Positions 23,988-32,784 are shown, counted from the first letter of the stretch. The stretch: 64,000 bases of DNA from Paramagnetospirillum magnetotacticum MS-1 (GCF_000829825.1 NZ_JXSL01000033.1:52388-116387), one strand, 5' to 3'. The notes: a model not told the origin generated them from the letters alone. Made by a program: numbers and translations.

Positions 23988-25667
23988 TCACGCCGCCCTC
24001 GCCGACGTGTCGGTGCTGGCGTCGAACACCAAGGTGCGGATGGCCTGGCGATTAAACCGGAACGCCAGCAGCGCCGAGGCCTGATAGCGGGTCAGGCCGA
24101 GGTCCTGGCGGAATTCCACCGGCAACAACGCCAACTGCTTGTCGGTGGGGGGCTGGTTGAGCCACCGCCGCGACTTGTGGGCGCTTTCGTCGGTTTCGTT
24201 CTGGTTCAGCCAGTCATCGGCGGCAGCCAGGCAGACGGTCCGGTCGCCGATGGCCAACAGATGGGGCGTGCCCCTGGCGAGACCGCCAACGCCATACCAA
24301 CGACCGTTGAGGAAGAAGACGCCACCCCAGGCATTGAAGCCACTGGCCACCAGCGCGGCATCGTCGCCAAACAGATCACACCACCGGAAACTGGAGCGCT
24401 TCAGCAGGTCGATCTCGGTCATCAGGAACTCGGTGACCGGGGTGCCAGGGTCGGAGGCGGCACGTTCCCAGACATGGCCGCAAAGCGGGCATTCGGTGAC
24501 GCCGAGCGGCACCACGGCGCCGCATTCCGGGCATTCCTTGGTCGGGGCCTCGCCGTTGCCCTCGCTGCCGTTCAGGTCGATGTCCTGTTCCAGCGAGCCA
24601 TGCATGATGCTCGACGTGCCGAAGTCCAAGACGATGCAGTCGGTCTTGATGACCCCGGGATGCTCCTCCGGATTGACGGTGCGCAAGCCCCGACCGACCA
24701 TCTGGATCATGGTGCTCTTGTAGGAGCTGGGGCGGAGCAGCACCACGCAACTGGTGGGCGGGTGATCCCAGCCTTCGGTCAGCACCGCCACATTGATGAC
24801 GACCTGGGCCTTGCCATCGGCATAGTCGGCCAGGGCGGCCTTGCGTTCACCATCGGGCATTTCGCCGGTGACCATGATGGTCCGGATGCCAGCGCTTTCG
24901 AAGGCGGCGGTGACGCCGCGGGCGTGTTCCACAGTGGAGCAGAACACCACGGTCTGGCGCTCGCCGGCCTTGGCCTGCCAATGACGGATGACCGCCTCGT
25001 TGACCGGCACGGTGTTCATCACCCGCGACACTTCGGCCATGTCGAAGTCATCTCCCGAGCAACTGACCTTGGCCAGATCCTCCTGGACACCGACATCGAT
25101 AACGAAGGTCCGGGGCGGCACCAGATGACCAGCGGCGACCAATTCGCCGATCCGGATCTGGTCGGCGACGTTCGAGAAGATGGGCCGCAAGCCCTTGCGA
25201 TCGCCCCGATTGGGGGTGGCCGTGACGCCATAGATCCGGCACATGGGATTGCAGTGCAGCGCCCGGTCGATGATCCGACGATAGCTGTCGGCCGCCGCAT
25301 GATGGGCTTCATCGATTACCAGCAGGTCGATGATCGGCATGGTGTCCAGGTTGGCCTGGCGGGCCAAGGTCTGGACCATGGCGAAGGTGACTTGGCCGTC
25401 CCAGGACTTGGTCTTGGAATCCACCACCGAGGTGGTCAACAACGGGGCGACACGGCCGAACTTGGTCCGGTTCTGATCGGTCAATTCATCGCGGTGGGCA
25501 AGCACGCAGGCCTTGGCCTGGGTGCCGCCGATCACCTCGCTGGTGGTGGCCGACAGCATGATGGTCTTGCCGGCCCCGGTGGGGGCGACGCCCAGGGTGT
25601 TTTGGTGTTCGTCGAGCGCGCGGGCGCTACGCTCGACGAACAGCTTCTGACGGGGGCGCAGCAGCAT
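23988..25667 (-). CDS. SF2 DEAH-box helicase
   Basis: 559 residues. Motif I GVAPTGAGKTIML near residue 28, motif II LLVIDEAHHAAAD near 117, motif III YGVTATPNRGD and motif VI QMVGRGLRTVNPEEHPG are all intact, so it should be an active ATPase. A zinc ribbon (CPECGAVVPLGVTECPLCGH) lies near residue 380. It resembles ResIII-type helicases carried by phages for replication or recombination. It starts 11 nt after the upstream gene's stop, in one long operon. Confidence 0.92.
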   Translation of the reverse strand: MLLRPRQKLFVERSARALDEHQNTLGVAPTGAGKTIMLSATTSEVIGGTQAKACVLAHRDELTDQNRTKFGRVAPLLTTSVVDSKTKSWDGQVTFAMVQTLARQANLDTMPIIDLLVIDEAHHAAADSYRRIIDRALHCNPMCRIYGVTATPNRGDRKGLRPIFSNVADQIRIGELVAAGHLVPPRTFVIDVGVQEDLAKVSCSGDDFDMAEVSRVMNTVPVNEAVIRHWQAKAGERQTVVFCSTVEHARGVTAAFESAGIRTIMVTGEMPDGERKAALADYADGKAQVVINVAVLTEGWDHPPTSCVVLLRPSSYKSTMIQMVGRGLRTVNPEEHPGVIKTDCIVLDFGTSSIMHGSLEQDIDLNGSEGNGEAPTKECPECGAVVPLGVTECPLCGHVWERAASDPGTPVTEFLMTEIDLLKRSSFRWCDLFGDDAALVASGFNAWGGVFFLNGRWYGVGGLARGTPHLLAIGDRTVCLAAADDWLNQNETDESAHKSRRWLNQPPTDKQLALLPVEFRQDLGLTRYQASALLAFRFNRQAIRTLVFDASTDTSARAA

Positions 25668-25678
25668 GGCCGTTCCCC

Positions 25679-26260
25679 CTACTGGGCCCAGGAGGGACGA
25701 TTGCCGGTATTGGCGATCGTCGCGCTGGTGGACTGCCCGGCGGGCTTGGGCGCCGAGCTGACGATCCCCATCAGGCCGGTGTATTCCTTGTGATCGGTCG
25801 TGATGGCGGCGCGGATCTCGTTCTTGTCGTCGCCATTGGTGTCCTTGCCGACATCAATCCGGGCCAGAAATTCCAGACCATCCAGATCGCCAATGCCGGT
25901 GATGCGCCGTGCCGACTGGGCCTGGGGGGAGGAATCCTTGTCGGACAGGCCATGGGCGGAGTTCAGCATGGCGCGCACCAGGGCGCGGCCCATATTGCCC
26001 CACTCGGGTCCCTTCGGGCTGTACAGGCCGATCAGGGTGAAGATCTTGCGCCGGGCATAGGGGCCTTCCAGCACGGTGAATTCACCGCTGATGTAGACCG
26101 AGCCGGTGGTCCCGCGGGTGGCATAGCCGCCGGTCCAGCCCTGGGTCGGGTCGTCGTAGCCGCCGGGGCGGATGGACAGCCGGACCTTGGCGATGGTGCC
26201 CTTGGGGATGATGTTGACGACCGGTTTGGCGTCGTTGAAGTCGTTCCAGGAATTAGCCAT
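25679..26260 (-). CDS. Phage ssDNA-binding-like protein, unassigned
   Basis: 193 residues starting MANSWNDFNDAKPVVNIIPK, with strand-rich segments (GTIAKVRLSIRPGGYDDP, SGEFTVLEGPYARRKIFTLI) that suggest an OB-like fold. A proline-, serine- and threonine-rich acidic-poor tail follows. The gene lies between the Sak4-like ATPase and the helicase. In other phages this place holds a single-strand-binding partner of the recombinase, so that role is inferred. Confidence 0.55.
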   Translation of the reverse strand: MANSWNDFNDAKPVVNIIPKGTIAKVRLSIRPGGYDDPTQGWTGGYATRGTTGSVYISGEFTVLEGPYARRKIFTLIGLYSPKGPEWGNMGRALVRAMLNSAHGLSDKDSSPQAQSARRITGIGDLDGLEFLARIDVGKDTNGDDKNEIRAAITTDHKEYTGLMGIVSSAPKPAGQSTSATIANTGNRPSWAQ

Positions 26261-26278
26261 GACAGTGCGCTCCTCTCG

Positions 26279-27214
26279 TCAGGATTGGGCGTGTTCGGAA
26301 TTGGTGGGGGCCGGGGCGGCAGCGTTGGGGCGGCCATACTCCAGGCGCTGGGCGGCAGGCGCGGCGGGGCCGCGGATCTTGTCCATCAAGCGGCCGAGAT
26401 GCGGCTCTTCGATCAGGTCCAGGCGACCGCTGCGGTCCTTGGCCGGATAGCCCCAAGCGTTCAGGGTTTGGCAGATGAAGGCCCGGTGAAGCTGGCCGTC
26501 GTCGCCCTTCACGTCGGTCATGGTGATGACCTGATCGACGATGCCGGGGAGTTCCAGCCCGGTCTTGGCTCCGTCGATCTGGGGCACGAAGACCTTGCGG
26601 TTGAAGTCGTCCAGCTTCTCGTCCAGGACGCCCACGAAGACGATGTTCTTGCCGCGGGTGTGCTGGAGGTGCGTCAACCAGCCGATCATTTCGCGGCCGT
26701 GGAGCCCATAGGCGCCGCGGATGTCGGGCTTGCCGGTCTTGTCCGAGAAAGCATCCGGCTGACCGCGGCACCACTGGAAGCAGAGGCGGCCAGCGACGGT
26801 GATCGAGTCGATGAAGACCGTGTCGTAGCGATCCAGAACCTTGGGATCGCCGAACCGCTCGCAGACCGCATCGTAATGGGCCTGGCTGTAGGGCTGGTCG
26901 TCGCGCAGAGCCGGATTGGGGCCGCCGATGAAGACGGCAAAGTCGCGGCATTCAGGCCAGGTGCGCGGCCGGATGGTGTCACCCGGCCAGCCCTCAATGG
27001 CGAGGTCACCCGCCTCCAGATCCATGAACAGCGCCGTCGAATACGGCTGGCCATTGGCCAGGGTCGTGCTCGACAGCAGCGTCCACAACAGCGACGTCTT
27101 GCCGATGCCGGGCCTGCCGAAGATGCAGGCCTTGATGCCGCGGGGCTCCGCCAGCCGCTGGTCGGCGGTGATGATGCGGAAGCCCTGGTTGGGGGTGTTC
27201 GCGGTCTCGGACAT
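26279..27214 (-). CDS. RecA-fold ATPase, Sak4-like recombinase
   Basis: 311 residues. Walker A FGRPGIGKTSLLW near residue 32, Walker B-like DTVFIDSITVAGR near 135 and NIVFVGVLDEKLDD near 190 match the short RecA-like ATPases (AAA_24, Sak4) of phages. Sak4 proteins promote single-strand annealing and work with an SSB; the neighbours at 25,679 and 22,825 fit. The stop shares one base with nothing, but its start abuts the stop of 27,214-27,504. Confidence 0.82.
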   Translation of the reverse strand: MSETANTPNQGFRIITADQRLAEPRGIKACIFGRPGIGKTSLLWTLLSSTTLANGQPYSTALFMDLEAGDLAIEGWPGDTIRPRTWPECRDFAVFIGGPNPALRDDQPYSQAHYDAVCERFGDPKVLDRYDTVFIDSITVAGRLCFQWCRGQPDAFSDKTGKPDIRGAYGLHGREMIGWLTHLQHTRGKNIVFVGVLDEKLDDFNRKVFVPQIDGAKTGLELPGIVDQVITMTDVKGDDGQLHRAFICQTLNAWGYPAKDRSGRLDLIEEPHLGRLMDKIRGPAAPAAQRLEYGRPNAAAPAPTNSEHAQS

Positions 27215-27504
27215 TATTCCGCCTCCAAGTTCTGGATGGCGGCCTCGACCGCATTGGACACACCAATGGCGCCAGCGCAGCGGGCGTAGTCGTGCAGGCG
27301 GCGCAGACCGGAAACCTGGCGAATGAGAGCGGAAGAGGCCTTTTCCAGGACCTGGATGGCGAGGGCCACGTCATCGACGCTGGCGTCCTCGATGGCCTTG
27401 ATCACCGAGGTGGTCTCGTCGCCGCTCGGGGGCACCTCGATGGTGTCCGGGATGGCGTCGAAGGACATCTTCTTGCGCAAGCGTTCGAGCAATTGAATAG
27501 ACAT
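27214..27504 (-). CDS. Small helical protein of unknown function
   Basis: 96 residues, start MSIQLLERLRKKMSFDAIPD. It is strongly helical in the C-terminal two thirds (VDDVALAIQVLEKASSALIR). Its stop overlaps the ATPase start by one base, so it belongs to the same operon. No family recognised. Confidence 0.55.
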   Translation of the reverse strand: MSIQLLERLRKKMSFDAIPDTIEVPPSGDETTSVIKAIEDASVDDVALAIQVLEKASSALIRQVSGLRRLHDYARCAGAIGVSNAVEAAIQNLEAE

Positions 27505-27644
27505 TAGGGTGCTCCTTTTCGTCAGAGCCAGATTTCGTCGGTGATGCTGCTGCCGGGCCCTGACGCCGCTCTGGAGCCTGCGGTCGAGGTATTCGCCTTG
27601 ATGGCTGTTCCATTCCCCCGAAGACCCGGCATGAAGTGCTGGGC

Positions 27645-27848
27645 TCAGTCGTCGCCCGTCGCTTCGCGGGGGCTGTTCGGCGTCTGGCCGGATTCGGTGG
27701 CGTAGATGGAATAGAGCGGAGTGCCGTCAGCAGCCGTACCGGCGCCTTCAATGCGGTAGTCCTCGCCAGGCTCGATCACCTGGTTCAGTTCCCAACGTCG
27801 GTACAGGCCGGGCAAACGGAGGAACTGGTTGTCCGAAGAGTCGTGCAT
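27645..27848 (-). CDS. Small prophage protein of unknown function
   Basis: 67 residues from the ATG at 27,848 (start MHDSSDNQFLRLPGLYRRWE). The sequence has a compact beta-like pattern (IEPGEDYRIEGAGT, then GTPLYSIYATESG). A longer frame to 27,938 adds a basic N-terminus unlikely to be translated. It is in the same direction as its neighbours, 140 bp ahead of the next gene. Confidence 0.45.
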   Translation of the reverse strand: MHDSSDNQFLRLPGLYRRWELNQVIEPGEDYRIEGAGTAADGTPLYSIYATESGQTPNSPREATGDD

Positions 27849-27937
27849 TCCCAGGTTTCCCTTGGCTGCTGGCCGGACCATCCGGACCAATCGAAAGGAA
27901 AACGCGGTGCACCTGCGGGATTTGGGACAGGCCCGCA

Positions 27938-28687
27938 TCAGATTTCTCCCAGCACGTCGCGAAGACGAGCAAGGGCGCGCTGGTAGCGCTTGCGGACGGC
28001 GTCATAGCCAAGGCCGAGGCGGTCAGCGACATCACGCTGGCCTTCGCCCATCATCACCACGGCGACAACGATGTCGGCGTCGGAGCCGATCAGATCTGTC
28101 AGGACACGGTGGACAAAGCTGGCCACTACGTCAGGGTCAGTCCCGGCAGGCAGGCCAAAGCACGAAGACTTGGATGCGGGAGAGCCGAATTCATCGGGAT
28201 CGGGAAGTTCTTCATGTGTCGCGGCTTCCGCCCAGCGGCGACGGAGGCCGACACGGATATCGCGTTCGACATTGGCGATCAGGGTGGCCGCGACCCGTTT
28301 GATCCGGCTCAGATCCGCCCGCTGCATGCCCATGGCAAAGCGACCGGCGATCTCGGAGGCAAGTTCATTGGCGTCGTTGCGGAAGAATCGCCAGAGCCGC
28401 CGATAAAGATTGTCAAGCCCAGGCCAGAGCCCCAGCCACACCATGGCGGCGGCGACATCACGGTCACCTCGGCGTGTCTGCGCTGCCGCGACCAGGGTGG
28501 CCAGGATCTGATCCTTGTCGTCCGGGGCCCCATCGCGGCTATGGAGATAATCCAGCACCGCAGTGACATCGACGAAGCGGCCAAGAATGTGATGTTCCTG
28601 CCGTAGAACTTCGAACTGGGTGTGGGACGAATGAAGGGTAAGGGTCCGCTCGAAATCCGCGTGGATTTGCTGCCAGAGAGCGCGCAC
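27938..28687 (-). CDS. Sigma-factor-like DNA-binding regulator
   Basis: 249 residues from a GTG at 28,687 (AAGG at fair spacing). The C-terminal 40 residues form a region-4-type helix-turn-helix (GQRDVADRLGLGYDAVRKRY, then QRALARLRDVLGEI), as in ECF sigma factors. The N-terminal 180 residues are helical and contain RRLWRFFRNDANELASEIAG, but I see no clear region 2 signature. It may be a phage transcription activator for the early or late operon rather than a true sigma factor. Confidence 0.6.
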   Translation of the reverse strand: MRALWQQIHADFERTLTLHSSHTQFEVLRQEHHILGRFVDVTAVLDYLHSRDGAPDDKDQILATLVAAAQTRRGDRDVAAAMVWLGLWPGLDNLYRRLWRFFRNDANELASEIAGRFAMGMQRADLSRIKRVAATLIANVERDIRVGLRRRWAEAATHEELPDPDEFGSPASKSSCFGLPAGTDPDVVASFVHRVLTDLIGSDADIVVAVVMMGEGQRDVADRLGLGYDAVRKRYQRALARLRDVLGEI

Positions 28688-28783
28688 GAAATGCCTGCCT
28701 TACGGCCGGGCATCTCGTGCCTCCTGGTGGCCAGGTCAGGGCGTCGTGCGCCTCTCTGTGGGGGGCTTTGGGGTGGGGGCTGC

Positions 28784-28999
28784 CTATCGCCGCGTCGGCA
28801 CGGCCGCCGTGGGCGGGGACGACAGCGCGGCCGGATTGGGCAGTTCGTTCAGGGTGCGGCAGCCCCGGCAGACGCCGGTGGCGGGGAATCCGACCAGGAA
28901 TTCATGGCCACGTGCGAAGCGCAGGTGCAGGCGCCCGTCACGCAGGATGCCGAGCAATTTGCCGCAGCGGCTGCACCGCCATTCCGTTTCCTTGTCCAT
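28784..28999 (-). CDS. Com-like zinc finger protein
   Basis: 71 residues from the ATG at 28,999, with GGGAG upstream. WRCSRCGKLL at the start and GVCRGCRTLNEL near residue 50 form a four-cysteine zinc ribbon, the layout of Mu Com, a translational activator of the phage methylation gene. The prophage also encodes a methyltransferase (17,701), although far away. Small size and position at the head of the operon fit a regulator. Confidence 0.65.
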   Translation of the reverse strand: MDKETEWRCSRCGKLLGILRDGRLHLRFARGHEFLVGFPATGVCRGCRTLNELPNPAALSSPPTAAVPTRR

Positions 29000-29097
29000 C
29001 TTGATCTCCCGTGGTGTTGGTCACGGAAGGCAGGATGAATTGGTGGTCTGTACGGGGAGCGGATGAGGTCTGTATGGAGGCTGTATCGCCGCCGAGT

Positions 29098-30228
29098 TCA
29101 GTCTTCCGGCAGAAAGACGAAGGCGAAGGAGACGTCGCCGTCCGGGGCGAAGCTGTAGACGGCATGCCCCTCGTCGGTCCGGATGCTCGGAAATATCCGC
29201 CAGGATGACCGGCCGGTCTTGATGTCGAAGATGGCTCGAGCGCGCTGGAAGATCTGCTTGCTGGACACCAAATCCGGCCCTTCTGTGGTTGCGTCGAAAT
29301 GCCCGCGCTTGGTCAGGGCTGCACGAATGGACTGGAAGCTGGAGAGCGCCACGTCGCGTACGATGGTTCCGCCCTTCCTCACCACCGTCCGGTTGGTCTG
29401 GTCGGCAAAGACGTCGTAGTGGCTGGCAGCGCCTCGAAGATCGTCGAGTTGGCGCTGATGAAGATCCAGCCAGCCTGGCGGTTGGCCCGCTTCCCTGACC
29501 AACGCCCGCGCGACGATCTGTCCGGCTGCCAGATGCGGCCCCGCCGGACTGCGCCCGCCGATGCCGCCGAAGTAGCGGATTGGATCAACTGCGGTGGTCA
29601 GTCCTTTATCGGCCAGACCAACGACATCGGACAACACCAGCACCGTAACGCCGCGATCCGCCAATCGCTGGACGGTATCATCGGGCAGAAAGCGCTCGGT
29701 CGGCACTAGCACGGCATAATCACCATCCGCCTGCCGGGACTGGAGGGCATCAAGCGCCTCGGCATAACCCGGCGCCCTGGTGCGGGTCATGAAGAAGATG
29801 GGATAGCGGAGGCCGGGCTCGGGAATGAAGGTGCCTATCCGGAATGTGTCGCCCATTCCCGATACCGCTTCCACCTTGGGGTGAACACTCAAGGCGGTGG
29901 CTAGTGAACGGCACAGCCGCGCCGGATCGACCGCCAGCAGCGCGACATCCTCGGCGGTCAGGGCGATGGGCCGGCAGTCGGCCGGCACATTGCCGCACAG
30001 GGCAAGATACCCGCCACTCTCGGCGGGATGGACGGTGCGCGGGCAGTCCGCACCACCTGGCCGAGGGCACGGATAGGTGTCCGCGACCCGACGAAGAGCG
30101 AGAATGCCGGCCCGTTCGAGACCATCCGCCAGTTCGGCACCGAGAACCGTCTCCCGCAGGTGACGGCGTGGCCCGCCGAGCGGGAAGTTGGTTTCAAGCC
30201 GATCCCAGAACCGGCCCAGATCCAGCAT
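29098..30228 (-). CDS. Unrecognised protein, last gene of the XRE/ImmA operon
   Basis: 376 residues. No family is recognised. Residues about 50-82 have four cysteines (YPCPRPGGADCPRT, then LALCGNVPADCRPI) that could bind a metal. The middle has alternating strands and helices (YAVLVPTERFLPDD, VTVLVLSDVVGL), and the C-terminal part has VVRKGGTIVRDVALSSFQSI and a helix-turn-helix-like stretch. Its start overlaps the preceding gene by 35 nt, so the two are translated together. No signal peptide or membrane segment. Role could be regulatory or an effector of the XRE/ImmA pair. Confidence 0.55.
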   Translation of the reverse strand: MLDLGRFWDRLETNFPLGGPRRHLRETVLGAELADGLERAGILALRRVADTYPCPRPGGADCPRTVHPAESGGYLALCGNVPADCRPIALTAEDVALLAVDPARLCRSLATALSVHPKVEAVSGMGDTFRIGTFIPEPGLRYPIFFMTRTRAPGYAEALDALQSRQADGDYAVLVPTERFLPDDTVQRLADRGVTVLVLSDVVGLADKGLTTAVDPIRYFGGIGGRSPAGPHLAAGQIVARALVREAGQPPGWLDLHQRQLDDLRGAASHYDVFADQTNRTVVRKGGTIVRDVALSSFQSIRAALTKRGHFDATTEGPDLVSSKQIFQRARAIFDIKTGRSSWRIFPSIRTDEGHAVYSFAPDGDVSFAFVFLPED

Positions 30229-31375
30229 GTCTCACCTGCGTCACCATGAAACCGTTGGCTTGAAGGAATGCCTCGGCAACCGAGCCGTCACGGTCGCGGT
30301 CGTATTCGGCCACGTTGGGGGGCCTCACCTCCAGCTTGCGCGCCCTGCCGCCCTGGGAATACTTGATATTGAAGCAGGCGCGGACCAGCGAGCCGCTGTG
30401 GATGTCAACCGCTCCGCCATCGGCGATGATCCCGAGAAGATCGCGCGCCTTTAGGATCTGCATCATCCGCTGGTCGTCGTCGCGGGCGATCCACAGCTCG
30501 CTAAGGCAGATGTTATCCATCCCCTCGACTATCGCCAGCGTGCCGCCGCTGGTGCGCAGCGCCTCCAGCGAATAGGGCTGGCCTTCCGGGAAGTAGTCGG
30601 GATCGCTGAACATCACTTGGCCGAACGCGCGGCAATAGGCGCCACGCTCCGCCGCCGTCTGGGCGTTGATCTTCAGGATGCCCGTCCGGGTGTCGTAGAT
30701 GACCATATCGTGCTTCTGCGGCCTGTAGGCCACCCGCGACCGCTGGTGGCGCTTGGTCAGCGACCCCTCGGTGCGGAACGGCCGGCCGTGGGTGACCTGG
30801 AAGCGGATTTCGTCTTCATCCGGATAGACATAGATTTCGCAGACTGGACTGCGTTTGCGGGCGTCGAACCAGGGGGAGAGCGTCTGCTCAAGTTCGGCCA
30901 CTTTGGCTCTGGCAGCAGCGAGAGAGAACCGACGGTCATCCCGCGATTGGTGTTCGTGGAACTTCTTGACCTTCTGGCAGGCCGTCCGCTCGTGGCAGAC
31001 CCGGAGGATCCTGGGGTGCCGGAAAAAGACGGCGATGGCGAAATCGCCGGGCGGCAGATCGTCGTCAAGGCCGCTCAGATCTGTGCCGGTGCGCTCGGCC
31101 TCGTCGAGAATGTCGTCGTGGCCGGTTTCGTCGGCCATGTCGTCGAGCATGTAGAGAACTTCCAGCAGTTCGGCCGGCATCTCCTCATCCGGTTGGGTGA
31201 AGACCTGCATCAGCCGGAGATCGCTGTCGTCATCCTCGCCAAGCTTCGTCACGTCGATGCCATTCCGCGCGAAATACTCGGCATGGCCAGCCAGCAGCGG
31301 CGCCAGAAAGCGCTGCTTGTCTACCGACTGGAGGAAGGCGAGGCTGCTGAAATTCCTGAAACGAAGCTGCGGCAT
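30194..31375 (-). CDS. Unrecognised protein, third gene of the XRE/ImmA operon
   Basis: 393 residues from the ATG at 31,375, chosen because GGGGG lies 6 nt upstream; the frame opens at 31,414. No family is recognised. It is acidic in the first third (LGEDDDSDLRLMQVFTQPDE), has a cysteine/histidine patch (RVCHERTACQKVKKFHEHQ) and a strand-rich middle (CEIYVYPDEDEIRFQVTHGR, HDMVIYDTRTGILKINAQTA). It lies 42 bp after the ImmA/IrrE-like gene. It is cytoplasmic by composition. Confidence 0.55.
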   Translation of the reverse strand: MPQLRFRNFSSLAFLQSVDKQRFLAPLLAGHAEYFARNGIDVTKLGEDDDSDLRLMQVFTQPDEEMPAELLEVLYMLDDMADETGHDDILDEAERTGTDLSGLDDDLPPGDFAIAVFFRHPRILRVCHERTACQKVKKFHEHQSRDDRRFSLAAARAKVAELEQTLSPWFDARKRSPVCEIYVYPDEDEIRFQVTHGRPFRTEGSLTKRHQRSRVAYRPQKHDMVIYDTRTGILKINAQTAAERGAYCRAFGQVMFSDPDYFPEGQPYSLEALRTSGGTLAIVEGMDNICLSELWIARDDDQRMMQILKARDLLGIIADGGAVDIHSGSLVRACFNIKYSQGGRARKLEVRPPNVAEYDRDRDGSVAEAFLQANGFMVTQVRHAGSGPVLGSA

Positions 31376-31417
31376 GAATTGCCCCCTGACCGACCGTGAA
31401 CCCGATGGACCCAAACC

Positions 31418-32107
31418 CTAGAATGCGTTCATCTGCACCGCCGCGGCATCCTCGGCCAGATGCAGGTCGAGCAGGCGGTAGCACATGGCCTCGTTGGAAA
31501 CGTTGGAGAAGCCGCCCTCGCCGATGACCTCGTCGGCCAGCGAGCGTAGGCGGGGATCAAGGATCCCCGCCTTCCTGGAGGCATCCAGACCATCCCAGAC
31601 GGCTGGCTTGCCGTCGCAGATTTCGAGCGCGGTGCCCCGAACGGCCAAGGCCGGCATCAGCAGCCGGGCAGCGAACTGATCCGCCTGCCACTCGGCCGGA
31701 GCCTTGCTCTCTCTGGCCCGGCACACCATGGTCGGTGCCGCGTCGGCCGCCGCTGGGAATAGCGACAGCGTCATCTTTTCCATTTCCAGCAGCGGACGGT
31801 GAAGCTGCCAGTGGCCGATCTCGTGGGCCACGGTGAAGGCGAAACGGCCCTCCTTGCCCTCCAGCGACTGGTCGATGCAAACTTTGCGCGTCTCGAACCA
31901 TGTTGCCCCGAGGACGTCGGGCATGCCGAGCAGCGACTTCAGATCGGCGATCTCCAACACCAGCCCGAGATAGCCCTCGACGATTTCATCCACATCGATG
32001 GGCGGCTTCGCCGGCTCATTGCGCCATTTCCCGTAACTGCGCAGTAGTTCAGAGACGGCATGGTCGATCTCGGAGGATCGCAGAAAGGGAACCTTGATCT
32101 GGCGCAT
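31418..32107 (-). CDS. ImmA/IrrE-family metallopeptidase
   Basis: 229 residues. The zinc motif HEIGH with a following Gln-Leu-His (TVAHEIGHWQLHRP) lies near residue 100, and the later QADQFAARLLMPA near 145 supplies the third ligand region. ImmA/IrrE proteins cut a partner repressor and so switch on mobile elements or stress genes. Its start overlaps the stop of the XRE gene by one base, the standard repressor-protease pairing. Confidence 0.9.
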   Translation of the reverse strand: MRQIKVPFLRSSEIDHAVSELLRSYGKWRNEPAKPPIDVDEIVEGYLGLVLEIADLKSLLGMPDVLGATWFETRKVCIDQSLEGKEGRFAFTVAHEIGHWQLHRPLLEMEKMTLSLFPAAADAAPTMVCRARESKAPAEWQADQFAARLLMPALAVRGTALEICDGKPAVWDGLDASRKAGILDPRLRSLADEVIGEGGFSNVSNEAMCYRLLDLHLAEDAAAVQMNAF

Positions 32108-32454
32108 CAGTTGTCGTCCTTGGCCTTTTCCAGTAATTCCATCAGCTTCTCTACCGAGACGTTCTGCTCACGGGCTTGGCGCAGGAACTCCGGCATGCCC
32201 GGGCTGGCCTTCACGTAATCGGTCACTTCGCTCGATACCCGTCCCGCCGCCGCCATCAACTCGTCAAAGTTTTCCTGAAGGACCTCAGCCAACCGGCGGA
32301 TAGCATCCTCCCCAGGAACTGCCTTCTCGGCGCCGGTCTCAACCCTCGACAGGAAGGTTGCTGACAGGCCAGCGCGTTTGGCTGTCTCCCGAAGCCCAAG
32401 CCCCAGTTCTGTCCGCTTGCGGCGGATACGAGTGCCGAAGCTCACCGTGTTCAT
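32107..32454 (-). CDS. XRE-family repressor
   Basis: 115 residues from the ATG at 32,454 (GGGG upstream at good spacing). The N-terminal helix-turn-helix is clear (RRKRTELGLGLRETAKRAGL, then SATFLSRVETGAEKAVPGED). The C-terminal part is helical with KLMELLEKAKDDN. It is the likely substrate of the adjacent ImmA/IrrE peptidase and the likely lysogeny or operon repressor. Tandem CCCTAAA repeats at 32,480-32,493 lie upstream. Confidence 0.9.
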   Translation of the reverse strand: MNTVSFGTRIRRKRTELGLGLRETAKRAGLSATFLSRVETGAEKAVPGEDAIRRLAEVLQENFDELMAAAGRVSSEVTDYVKASPGMPEFLRQAREQNVSVEKLMELLEKAKDDN

Positions 32455-32479
32455 TCCGTTACCCCATGTTGCCACTGTA

Positions 32480-32493
32480 CCCTAAACCCTAAA
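32480..32493. promoter_or_regulatory. Tandem CCCTAAA repeat, possible XRE operator
   Basis: Two exact head-to-tail copies of CCCTAAA lie 26 bp upstream of the XRE start, in the space between the divergent XRE operon and recombinase module. This is a natural place for the repressor to bind and control both directions; binding itself is inferred. Confidence 0.4.
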
Positions 32494-32580
32494 CGGTTGG
32501 GGCGTCAAGTGTCTGTCCCAATCGGCGAGCCTAAGGCGCGTTCTGACAATAGCTTAGGCCTCGAAGACGAGTTTGATTCC

Positions 32581-32784
32581 ATGTCCCTCGCCCTCCATCC
32601 CGACTACATGACCGCCGCCGAACGCCTCGACGAAATCGCCGAGATTCTGGCGACCGGGGCCATGCGCATGATGGCGCGGAAGTCCACTCGTTTATCTGAT
32701 GACGCCGGAGACTGTTCCGTCGACTTCACTGGCCACCAGAGCGTCCATGGGTCTGACCGCAAGTGCTGGAGACCCCGTAAATGA
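32581..32784 (+). CDS. Small protein of the recombinase module
   Basis: 67 residues from the ATG at 32,581 (start MSLALHPDYMTAAERLDEIA); the frame opens upstream at 32,497 but the extra part is not conserved in look. Proteins of this type (TAAERLDEIAEILATGAMRM, then DDAGDCSVDFTGHQS) regularly precede DUF2924-like and serine-recombinase genes in alphaproteobacterial elements. Function unknown. It overlaps the next gene by 4 nt. Confidence 0.7.
   Translation: MSLALHPDYMTAAERLDEIAEILATGAMRMMARKSTRLSDDAGDCSVDFTGHQSVHGSDRKCWRPRK

Noticed and set aside
32480..32493. CCCTAAA tandem repeat as a telomere-like sequence
   Set aside because: Only two copies; far too short, and its place upstream of a repressor explains it better.
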